Positions 1 to 12,300 of a stretch of 64,000 nucleotides of DNA are shown piece by piece. Source of the stretch: Cricetomys ansorgei (Eukaryota; Chordata; Mammalia; Rodentia; Nesomyidae); the NCBI GenBank assembly GCA_026225945.1, contig JAMJFZ010000239.1, positions 26,623,501 through 26,687,500 on the forward strand, read 5' to 3'. The notes beneath the pieces were generated by a model that was not told where the DNA came from, did no database searches, and saw only the letters and a program-made list of their open reading frames with translations. Both the position numbers and the translations under genes were made by a program. Each line of letters begins with the position of its first letter. Positions within the stretch are counted from its first letter, which is position 1.

Positions 1-231
1 TAATCTTAGTGGAAGATAACCTAGACTAGTTATTGTCATGTCTCCTCCTAAATGCTGGGATTGTAGGCATGCATTGTGCTTTGTGTAAAGGGGAATCGTG
101 GTGGGATCCCATTCTCAAATACGGCTGTAACCTCAGTGACTTTGCTCTGTTTGGGACAGTGGAGTAGCAATGGGGGGATGTAGCTTAGCTTTCACACTTG
201 ACATGATTCTTTTTTTCTCCTAAACCCCAAG

Positions 232-344
232 TTCTGAAGACAGACTCAGTGACTGAGGAAGGAGAGGATGCCGTCACCATGCTCAGTGGCCCAGAGACCC
301 TGTCAGAGGAGGAGCAGGACGAGCTGAGACGGGAACTTGCAAAG
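232..344 (+). CDS. Tpd52: Tpd52 coding exon: acidic region and start of coiled coil
   Basis: Acceptor ...ccaag before 232 and donor AAAG|gtgagg at 345. The first two bases complete a Leu codon split with the upstream exon (C|TT), followed by 37 whole codons beginning LKTDSVTEEGEDAV and ending RRELAK. This is the first exon common to D52 isoforms; alternative first exons lie upstream of the window. It begins the heptad-repeat segment that continues without a phase break into the next exon. Confidence 0.95.
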
Positions 345-3300
345 GTGAGGACCATTTTTTTCTGAATCTTTATGTCTTGCCCTGGGAATGGCCGGGCCTT
401 GTGGGTTTCCAAAGCACTGGTAATAGATCAAGGTGGAAGAAAGCTCCATGAGCTCCCACAGCCAAGAGTCTCAGTAGGGTAGAGGACAGAAAGTGATTGA
501 TTGCAGTTGGTTTTCACGGGACAAAACGTGCGGGTTAGGTGGGCGCGGGCATGCCAGCCTCAGCCTTGTCTTTGCGGGTGTCATGGGTGTAGGTTATAGG
601 CCAGCTCCCTCCCTGCTTTACTTTCTTCTTTGCTTCAAGCTTCAGCCTGGCTTCCCGACAGGTTTCCAGCTCCCTCTTTTCCGATCTTCCATCTATAAAT
701 TCTTGTAACTTACCATGGTCTGTCTCACAGTGCAGGTACGGTGCAGTGTCATTCTGCACATTTGGTGCCTTGTAGCTATTACATCTTTCAAGCTGTGGAC
801 ATTTTTTTCCACCCCAAAGAGTCCTTTGTGTTCACTGAGGAGTCACTTATCTCCTCCAGCCTCCCCCCAAGCTGCTGTTTGGATTTAGCTGTTTTCTGGA
901 TATTTCACATACAATATGTGACCTCTGGATCTTGGCTTCTTTCAGTCAGTGTACTCCGTATAATGCTTTCAGGGCTCATTCCTGCTGTATGACCTGCCAG
1001 TAATTTGTTCCCTTTTCATGGCTAATGATGGTCTGTTGTATTTATCTACCATATTGTGTCTCGTTGTTCATGTGTCCATTGGCAGCCATTTACGTTATTG
1101 ACAGCTGCGGATAGTGAAGCAGCAACATTTATGTACAAATGATCTTTTTGACTTGAGTTGTTTTACATACAGGCTCGGAAATAAGATTATTTTATCATAT
1201 AGTGATTCTACAGTGAATTAAAACCTTTTTGTTTATATTTGTGTGTGGGGGGCACACACGGAGGTCAGAGGACAACTTGCAGGAGTCAGGTCCCTCCTTC
1301 TACCAAATGGACACGCCCTCCCCGCCCAGTGACAGCACTCAGGTCGCCGGGCTAGGTGGCAAGCCCCACATTAGACTTTTCAAGGGTGTCACCAAGCTGT
1401 TTTTTTTTTTTTTACAGCAATGACACCATTTTACATTTGTATCCGATTTCTTCTCATCCTTAATAAGACATGCTCCTCCCTTGATCCTTTTGATTAAAGC
1501 CGTCTGTGTGAGTGGGTGAGAACTGAGATCACACTGAGGTTTTGATTTGGATTTCCCTAATGACTGGTGATGTTGAGCCTCTTGTCAGGAGCTTACTGGC
1601 CATTTACCCCCATTCTTTGGGGGGGGGTAAAATACTCATTAAGTCCTTTGCCTGTTTTAAAAAAAAGGTTGTTTTTCAGATCTAAGAGTTGAAATATTCT
1701 CTGATCCCCAAGCATTTCTCTTATTCTGTAGCTTATCTTTTCTTGCATTTAAAAGAAATGATAGTAATTCAATTTGGAAGACCTTTCTTTCTTTCTTTTT
1801 GGTTTCTCTGTTGTAACTCAGGCTGTCCTGGAACTCACCCTGTAGACCAGGCTGGCCTCGAACTCACAGTGATCCACCTGCCTCTGCCTCTTGAGTGCTG
1901 GGTTTAAAGGCGTGTGCCACCACTGCCTGGCTGGAAGACATTTCTTAGGCAGTTGTAGAAGGTTCCATAGGATGGGTTGCTGTGGCGGGAGGGAGCAGGT
2001 GCACATGCGCAGGAGGAGGCAGGCTTGTGTTTTAAATTTGCTTCGACGCAGGGTTTCTCTGTGGCCGGTAACTTGCAAGCCCCTGCCATTTTCCATCTCT
2101 GCCTCCACAACAGTGGAATGGCAAGTGTATGCCACCACACTTTAAAACAACAACAAAAAACCAACCAAGCCAGAAAAAAAAAATACCACAAATTCAGGGG
2201 ATTCTTATGTTTGCACAGCAAGCGCTTTACAGACTGAGCTGTCTCCCCAGCCCAGAATGGAAATATTTATTTACATATTATCAGATTCACCTTTTAGAGT
2301 GGTTTGTTTATATTCCCCGAGTTGTACAGCCATTACCATGTGCACCAAAACATTTTTATGAGCTCAAAAAAAGAAACCCTCTTCCTTTTAGCAGTCAGTC
2401 CCGTCCCCCCCCAGCAACTACCAGTCTAGTTCCAATCTGAAGATTCACCTGCACCAGGTATTTAATACATGCAGCCCATTCTGTCTTACGTTGTGTGACG
2501 CTGTCCCTGGGGAGATGTGAACAAACACCTACTCACCCCAGATAGGGAGCCAACAGCAGACCAAAGTCCAACTTGATGAACCAGTGAGTCGTATTGAAGT
2601 TACTCACAAGAATAGAAGTGAGAGGTTACTTCCAGGAGCAGGAATGACTCAAAGAGACCCGTATCACCAAAGCCTATCCCAGCAATGGTGACAGCTCAAG
2701 GAAACTGGGAACCTAAATTATACTGAATAACTCGCAGCCAGCTCGACAGGCTGTACAGTTCTTTTCTAGGTAGCTGAGTTGTCTCGAGCCTCTTCTAGGC
2801 TGCTCTGCTAGACTCTCTGCTTCCTCTAGGACAGTGATCTCAACCTTCCTAATGCCGTGACCCTTCAATACCTCATGTTACGGTGATCCCCCCAACCATG
2901 CAGGGATTGTTGTTGCTACTTGATAGCTGTAATTTTGCTACTGTCATGAATCATAGTGTAAATATCTGATACGCAGATGGTCTTAGGTGACCCCTGCAAA
3001 AAGGTCGTTTGACCCCAAAAGGAGTCAACCCACAGGTTGAGAACCACTGTCCTACACTCCTAAGGGCATGCTCTCCTCCTCTCCCCTCCCCCACACTCTT
3101 GAAAGCAGGGTTGTAGCTGCCAGGTGTGCTGTGGTAGCATACACTAACCAACAAAAGCTAGGAGTGTGAGGCACTGGCTTGCCTTGTTGGGAAAGACCAC
3201 AGTGGCCCGTCTTTCCATGAAGCTTTGGAGTTGTGGGTAAAGAAAAAGGCGTTTGCCCCTGGTGATGAAGTGATTGAAAACCCGGCTGGAGGCTCTGGCT

Positions 3301-6300
3301 CCCCCCTCACCGTTAGTAACTCAGGGCGAATCGTACAACTTACTGATTTTGGACTATATTCATTCTTTGTCTGTTGTCAGTTTCTTCTCATATTCCACCT
3401 TTTCAGCAGTGGAATCTGACTTCTACAATCAGGTTTAATATTTGAGTCCTCTGAGCTCAGAAGGTTATGTGTTTATTTTGGACTCACTTGCCAATTTGGC
3501 AAGTCATTAATTAATGTTATTAATTAATGACATTTCAGTGCTGTGTTGGTATAGTTCTCATGTTCTCCCTCTCTCCTCCCTCCCTCCCTTGTTCCCTCCC
3601 CACCCCTTTGTCTCTGAGTCTCTCTCTTCCTTCCTCATCAGATTCTATTTATCCTTTTCTCCTTTGTGGAACAGCGTCTCTCTTCATGTTCTGAACATGT
3701 ACTTGCTGGTTGAACTGTTTTCCAAGGCCCTCTTGGCTTTGGGTCACTGACTTGTGGTCAGGTCAGGCAGGGCTGAGGATCCAACAGTGCAGAAAGCCAC
3801 GGGAAGCATCTGTGCAAGGGTCTTAATGACTAGACCTCAGGAACCTGGTTTTCAATTTTCCGTCTCCACATGGCGTCCGTCTCACGCTGTGGCACTGTCC
3901 TTTGCCATCCTTCTGGCATAGCCTTCTCTTCTACCTTGAGTTTGGGTTCTACCACATCTTGCAATCTCACTTAAATCTAGAACCTTCTGTCTCGAGATCT
4001 CTTCAGCTTTCTCACATCATTGTCTCATTCCTTCAAACAGGCTCCTGGCAGAGAGTCCTCTTTCATATCAGGCACGTGACTAGCTCTTGGCTGTGGGATG
4101 GACAGCTGTTCTAGAGTTGGGGGCTCACCTAGTACAGGGCTGTCTTACTTCATATGACCATGGCTGGCAGACCCACTATGAAATCTTACGGGTTATACCG
4201 GAAGACTGGTTATGCGTGTTTTGGTGGGAGATGGAGATTGTGCAATGTAATACACTAACAGCAGCTTTTGTGAGCAGTCGAGTAGGAGTATCTGGTAGGA
4301 AAGTGGTCAGCACAGTGGGTGTTAGAATGCCTTGAGTTTTATCTGTGTAAAAAGGTGAAGCCCCAAGACTTCTGAGATAGCAGAGCAGGGCAATTGACAA
4401 CACAGAGAATAGCTCTGCAAAGAATCATTATGTACCCTGCTTACTAAAACAATGCTGTTTGTCAAGAAGCAGATAGATTAATTTAAAAAAATTAAGTGTA
4501 GCCAGGCATGGTGGTCCATGCCTTTAATACTAGCACTTAGGAGTGAGAGACAGGTGGTTCTCTGTGGATTTGGGGCCAACCTGTCTACATAGAGAATTCC
4601 AGCCAGCCAAGGATGCATAGTGAGATTCTTGTCTCAAAAGAAGGAATGGACAAACGTGCCACGCCCCCAGGAGCGATGACCGCTTCTGACCATGATTTGC
4701 TTAGATGTCTAATCATTTATGGATCAGTTCTCACTATTCCCTCTCTGCAACCCTGTTCCTCATAGGTGGAAGAAGAAATCCAGACCCTGTCTCAAGTGTT
4801 GGCGGCAAAAGAGAAGCATCTAGCAGAGATCAAGCGGAAACTTGGGATCAGTTCACTTCAGGAATTTAAGCAGAACATTGCCAAAGGGTGGCAGGACGTG
4901 ACAGCGACCTCTGCGTGAGTCCCTGACTATACACACTTCTAGACAGCGAAGGGATGCTTCCGTACCTTTTCTCTGTGGAGAGGAAGAGGAAGAGGAAGGG
5001 AGTGAGGACCTTCTTCCCACAGCCTTTCTTTCCAGTTCTTCAGTGTACCTGACTCTTTTCTAATTCTAATTTTCTATTCTAAGGAGTAGAGAGCAAAACA
5101 ATCTCATGTACAGGTTGAGGGAACCGTATTCAAGTTCCAGAAATGTTGGGTAATAGTCTCCCTTCCTGTGGTTTTTTTTTTTTTTTCCCTTTCTTTTTCT
5201 TATTAAATGGGAAATTCTAGATGTAAGACTCCTAATTTTTAAATTGCATGCTATTCTGTGTAACATGACTAAATCTCTTGCTATCTTGTTTTGTACAGCT
5301 TGGGACATGATTCATTTCTTTTTTCCAGGGTATCCATGCCTTACACACTACTTAGTCATTTAGTAGCTATGTAAGAGAAGCTTGGTGTAGATAGGGTTCA
5401 GTGTGAGCTTTGATTGTTGGCTCCCACTGGTGATCTTAGAACATACTGCAGTCAGCTTAGGGAGGGCACTACTGTGTGTTGGCTTTCCCAGTAGGTACGC
5501 AGTGTTATTTGGTTCTCAGAATTACCCCGTGGAGTAGGTGATAAGATAATCCCAAATAAGAAATAGGCTCCGATAAGTGAGGTTTGCAGGTTACAAATCT
5601 CACAAAGCAGTGGAATCAGGATTTGAACTCAGTCCTGGCCAGCTGTGGGTCTGGCCATTTTAAAATTTGCTCTAAGAGCTGAAGGTTCTTCCACCCAGTC
5701 TCTCCTGTCCGCTGATAGCAGAGGCCAGCCCCTTAGAGATCTGGCTTTGTGATCACACAGATTCTGATGCGGCGTTACTACTGTTGCAGCTTTCTTCCCC
5801 GGCTCAGGAGGAACAGGCTTCTAGGAGTAGATCTGCCCTTTGTGTTTGATCCTAGCTCATGAGTTGGCAGGCTTACAAGCCACTGAAAACAGTAGCAGTG
5901 AGGCCATCTGTGCCCCAATTGGCAGTATTGAGGGGACCCTGATCACTTCGTCCTCCCTCTCCCTCCCTATACTGGGGATTGAACCTGGGGCCTCACTCAT
6001 CTAGGCAGTCCTCTGCCACTGAGCTGCGTCCCTAGCCCAAGTACCCACTCTTTTGTTTTGTTTTCTCCCCATATTAGTTGGCAGAGGAAAACATACAAGG
6101 GACTAGTCTTTGACTGTACTAACCATAAACCATGTTTGTTCCTGGTATTTGATCTTGATGTGGTAAGGAAATAAAAATGCCCCAGCAGTAATTTCTGCAG
6201 TGGGCTTGACCCTTTTGATAGATTCCATGTTTTTGTTTGGTTAATAGCTTCAAAGAGGAGTGATCATATCTGTTTTTTTTGGTTTTTGGGGTTTCTTTCT

Positions 6301-9300
6301 TTCTTTCTTTTCCCCCCGAGACTGGGTTTCTCTGTTGTAACTCTGGCTGTCCAGGAACTCACAGTGTAGACCAGGCTGGCTTTGAACTCACAGAGATCCG
6401 CCTGCCTCTGCTTCCAAGCGATGGGATTAAAGGCTTGTGCTACCACCGCCTGGCTATAAAGAACTTTTAATATATGTGCAGCTTTGCTTTTTTTGGGGCG
6501 GGGGCACTTGAGTTTGTGAGCCCCACCCTAACTGCTTAGTCCATTCCTTTCAAGGCCTCTGTCCAAGGAACTGCAGAAGATAGTTATTGAGGGATTTGTG
6601 CTGATGGTTATAGAGAACATTAGCAATTCTTAAAACTGCCCTGTTCTTTGGTTCTTCAATAGGTGATGAGCACTGTACTGGAAAGAATTTATAGAAAAGC
6701 TTAGCTGACATTTTTCCCCCTGTTCCTTCATGATTGACTATAGATACAAGAAGACATCTGAAACCTTGTCTCAGGCTGGACAGAAGGCTTCAGCTGCATT
6801 TTCCTCGGTTGGCTCTGTCATCACCAAAAAGCTGGAAGACGTAAAGTATGTCTGCGTTTTCCCCTGATCATCAAGTAGTTGCGGGAAACCGAACCGGTAC
6901 CATGATTGCTTTTGGTCCCTGCTTATAGGCCAGGGTGCTGCTGGCTTCTCCTCTGTGAGAGTGAGGGAGGGTACTCCTTCAAACCAAGGTCTGAAATGCT
7001 TACCTGAATTCTTCTAGGCTTAGTATTCTAACCTCCAAAGGGAGCATCTCATGAGTCCCTTTAAGAGCTGTTGAAAAATTCTGGTTGCAAACTTTTGCAT
7101 CTCTTTCCTTCCTAACCCAGCAGTGAAAGTACGTCTCTGGTATTTGCTAATGTGTGATTGTGGGCAGAGCCAGAAGTCATGAGTACGAGAGCGTGGACGT
7201 GCATGCCTGGCCTGAGGGCTTCACTGTGTGACGTTTGTTTGTCATGGTGTGGTTCCCAGATGCTTCTGTGTGCACTGGTTTGTACTCACCCATAAAGCTT
7301 TACCTACATTCCCGCACAGGCCCAGGTGTTGATTTTGAGTTTCTTTCTTAAAATTGTGCATCTGTATTTGAGATTCGTTTGCAGATTTTTTTTTTTCTTG
7401 TCATTTTGGTAAAACCACTTCATGGTGCTTTTGTGCTCCCATGTACCCCCAGACTAGAATAGAGCTGAACAAGGTCTACATGGCTTACATTGGCTGTGCT
7501 TCTGTTGGTATGCACATTTCCTGTTCATCTTCTTCTAAGCCCAGATTGCATGAGTCTGTGTGTTTTATTTGTGGGGAAAATAGGTTTTACAACCAGAATT
7601 TTGTTACTGACTGTGATCTGATTTGTTCAATCAAATATATTATATTGTGTATTAAAATCCATTTTCTTGTTCATCGTATTTGAGAGCACCATTGTTCTAA
7701 GCATAATATCATAAGGATAGAGTTCCTGAACTCTCAGACAGTTATGTGTATGGACCACCTTGCCTGGTGCTCTCCCTCCCTTTACGTTGACTGAATCTGT
7801 AGTGTTTTAGGGGCAACATGCATCCTTATAAAAGTAGGTTATGTAATTGTGATAGATTCGTCACCACTTCCTCTCTGTTTTAATGCTTCCTCTGGCTTTT
7901 TACAGATTGCAAGCCTTTTCACACTCCTTTAGGTAAGGAGAGTTTGAACTGCCACTGCTGCCTAGCGGTTGTGTGAGATGCGTGTGCAAGATTAGATGTT
8001 GATACCTTGGTGGATGCTCGTGTGTGTCCACTGTGTGATTCTCCTGCATCCGCAGAAGCTTCTTCTTGAGTGCGTTTCTAATTCCAAGGGAGGCTTTCTT
8101 GTATACCATGTGTAATGGACCAATCGAGAGCAGAATTCGACATTGTGGCACAAGGGTTATGGACATGACTTTTGAAGTTTCAATTATTCTTATTATTATT
8201 GCTATTTAACCATGGCCTACAGAATTCCTCCCTGTTAGTGTCTGACTTTGTTTGGTTTTGATGCTTTTGTTGGTGTTGTGTAAGGATGTTGGAGTTCTTC
8301 TTCACGTGGGGCCTATTGTGTCATTACAGTAGACTGAGTATGCACTGTCTCATGGTATTAAATCCTCTATGTTAACAAAGGTCACAGTCCTCTTTGTGTG
8401 TGTGGTAAGTCATAAGATCTTACCCACCGTGTACTTTTCAATATTTGTTTTATTAGCTTATAGACTTCATTGTTTTATTATTTCTCCTCTAGCTGATTTT
8501 TTAAGCATGTAAGGTAGTTAGATGGTTTGTCAATGGAAAGGGAGTATTAATAAGTACAAGTCGTGCCCCGTAGGAGCCCCTGGGATGGTGAGCCAAACTC
8601 TCCCCTCCTGTGCAAACTCTGATTATATGTGTAGGTGTTGGAGGAGACAAGTGGGAGATCTTTAAAGAGTAAGCCAGAAGGGTGTCTCGGTCACCGTCTC
8701 TCTCATCATCTTAAGGGATCCTTCCTGGTATCTTTGAGTAGTGCAGGGGAAGGAGCCAGGGCCTTGGGACACCTTAAGAATGGGAGAGCTTCCAAGTACT
8801 TGCTCGTCAAGCAATGTCAGGTATGACACTGACGCAGATACAAATACAGCACTATGCGAGGCCTGTGGAGAATGACATGCTTCGCCTTCTAGATCGCTCT
8901 TTTCCCACGCTGTTAGCCAGATTAAAGCTGACGTGTGTAAGTATGGTTCACGTGTGCCGTCTTATTAATACATCAGAAACAGAGTTTTGCTGTCTTAAAT
9001 GTTTTTAGGTTGCCTTATTTCACTTAGAAATGTGATCGATTATAGTGTACTGTTTTTCAGATTAATAAATTTTGTTCTTTGAGAGTTACATGCATGTATA
9101 AATACATTCTAGGTCCTCTCCCACAACCCACTGTTAATTCACTCCCATCCCTGCCAGCCCTCCTTCCTCTTTACGGTTGTCTTTCCCATATGTGTTAGTT
9201 TTTGTTTTGTTTAGTGCCCTGTAGAATTTAACTAGGGCCATCTGTGTGACCCGGTGTTTGGAAGTAACCATCGTAACATCGTGGCTCACCAGTTTGTAAA

Positions 9301-12300
9301 CAGCTGGGTTAGCTGCCGATAGTTCGGCAGAGGGACCCCACTTCCCCCTTCCATAGCAGACTGTTAGAAAGGTCCAGGGCCAATAGGCATAGCGCCTATG
9401 AGTCAATGATTGCCATCGCTGGGTCAGGCTCACAAGATTGTATTTCATGGCCTTCTCCTTACCTTCCAGCTCTTACTCTCTTTCTGGCGCCTCCCCCCCC
9501 CCTTTGCACACTGTTCCTTACATTTTAAGGGAGCAGTGTAAATGCTTGTTTTATTTTTACTGGCAAATACTGTGTATCGATACGTAGACCGATACCTTTC
9601 ATCAAGTCTTTTGATAAAAACATGGAAAGAAGAGAAAAAAGGATTCTCTTTTAAACTTCGTAATTCTTATAGATCAAAGATCTGCTCAAGTCACTTAATC
9701 TGGTTTCGTGTTTTCAGGCATATCAGGAAAAATCAAATTTTTTAGATCATAAGGGCCAGAGAGGCAAATTCTGACCACATTCCTCCAGGAAGCATCCACG
9801 GAGATAGGGCTGTTTCCCAGCCCTGGCAGCCTGGCCCCTTCTGTGGCGGGGGGTGGGGGGTGGGGAGGTGGGTAGGGAGCTAAGAGGGTGGACACCAGGA
9901 ATCCCTTTTGCCAACTGCTCTGAAACAGATGGTTAATCCCATTAACTGTTTGTGCCCTAAGTCCCTCCCATGTGGCAAACTCAGACTAGTGATTTCATGC
10001 TGATGTAATTTTGGATTTAGAAAGAGAAATGTTCACTGTTTTTGCTAACTCAAAGACTCAGCATCAGTGTGTATATGTGTGTGTGTATTTATATGTATGT
10101 ATATGTGTATATATATTTTAACATTGTCAGTTAATAAATTAACATTTGAGATTTAGATATTTGTAATGATTTTGGCTAGGTTAGGGGAGGAAGAATGGAA
10201 GAAGGAAAAGAAAAGAGAAATAGAGAGAGGAGAGAGAGGGGATATATGAGACTAGATGCTTTTGATGTCTTGAAACTGAGAGCTCAGCCAGGCTGGGATC
10301 CTGCTGGGACCAGGTATTTGAAAACTGACCCATGAGGCCCTTGGGGACAGTCATTGACCACCCCTGAAATTAGTGTGTGCATTTCTAGCCACACCTACCT
10401 CCCCCAGGTTTTTTGTTTTGCTTTATTTTTCCTTCTATTTTCTAGACATCTAGGTGACACTTGGAGCTAGGCTTTTATAATGTGCAGAAATCTTTTAGCA
10501 GCACCTTCTCATTTTAACCACCGCCGTCTTTAAACACATGTGACGGTCTTATAACATCCTGGAGTAACTCAGTGGCTTCATTCTTTCATTTCTTACATAT
10601 TTAAGAAGAAATGCTGTTTCAGTTTGTGTTTTATTTCACAAGGGTTTTCCTTTCAAATTAGTATTTCTTCATGTATACATCTCAATATTTTTTATTTGTT
10701 TGGGGTTTATTAAGGTCCTTCCAGGTAATTCCTTTTTGCTGAAAGCATCTGCCCTTATGGGAAAAGAAGCATCTTTTCTCCTCCATAAAAGAGTGTCTTT
10801 TGGTTATGAATTGAATCATTGTAATAACTTTCTCCTCCTTTCACACTCATTCCTCAGTTTCAGTTAGCAGAGGTGTTCGTTCACTCTGATATATTTGTTC
10901 AGTGTTAACTATGTGTCAGACTCTGTTCTAGACTGTAGGGCTGGAACTAAGAACTGCTGATATTGGAAACCTTTAAGAGAGATAATCTACCAAGAAAAGG
11001 ATGTCCTGTTTCAATTCCTGTTTCAACCAAAGCCATCAATGTAATAATAGCGGTTAATGGCTGTATGCTGGGGAAGACTACCGAGCACTTCCAGAGTAGG
11101 TGTGGCTATCGCTTTGATACTATGGTTGGAAGGACACCGAGTTAGAGGGAGACTGAACGGCTTCTTCAGGGTTGCAGACCCAGTGGTTAGGATTTGAACC
11201 CAGCAGCCCTGGTCCCAGAGATGTCACTCTCCCCAGAGCAGTGAGTTTGAGAGTGACTCTGACCCCTGGGCATTGCCCGGAACTCTTGTTCTTGTGCTGC
11301 TTACATCAGAAGAGATTGAGAGCAACGTGACACTGCTTCACAAGCACGCCTGCCACATGTACATGGCAGGTGTTCACACATGATAGCCAATGCTTTTTCT
11401 CTGCAAAGTCTCCCTTTCTCCTCCTTGCCGTCCGTCCTCTTGATTAGAAACGGAAAGCTCAAATAACAGTGTCAGAAACTAGAGAAAAATTAAACAGTTC
11501 AGCTTTTTCAAAGAATGAGTTTTGCAAAATAAGATCAAATCTGAGATCCAGAAGTACACAGTGAGAACTAGCCTACCTGTGCTCCTTGTCCCCGTTATGT
11601 TTGGAGATACTTGCTTTGGATCCTGCTTTGATGGTTACAAGCCAAGGTGGGGGGATTTATTTATTTATTTATTTATTTGACAGATTTTGCTTCATAGATG
11701 GGGGAGTTCCTAGAACCCATCTGTTAAGCGGTGACTCTGGATTTTTTTCTGTAGAAGGTTCTGTATTGTGTTCAACTTTGGATGAAATTGGAAGTATCAT
11801 GTCAGTGGAAGGAACTTTGTGTAACTTTGCGTAGGAGCCAGAGATGAAAGAGCAGCTAGCTGCCCCTATAGTTAGTGCAGCCTAGCTACCCACCGAGTGA
11901 AATTCCATCTGAAGGCCACCGGAGAGGGTGTTAGATAATGCGATGACACCGGAATCGATGTGTATGCCTTGTTCTTCCCACCAAGGTGGCTGCTCAGAAG
12001 CAGAGACCTTGCCTTCAAACCACCTCTCTCAATTGATAATCATTCTCTGCATTTTTTTTAATTGTAAAATATTATGAGTTCTAATAGCTAGAGAAGTACC
12101 CAGAATTTTTGATTTTCACAAAATAAGCCATATTGTAAACAGATCTTTGCCTTTTCCCATATATTGTCTCTGAGGTATACTTAGTATGTGTTAGCTCTTG
12201 GGCTGGATAGAGTGTAGGAATAGTAGCTAGATTTGTCTGAGACTTTTAAAAGCTTTATCTACATGTTCACTGACTTTGTTAATGTTATCAACATGTATGT

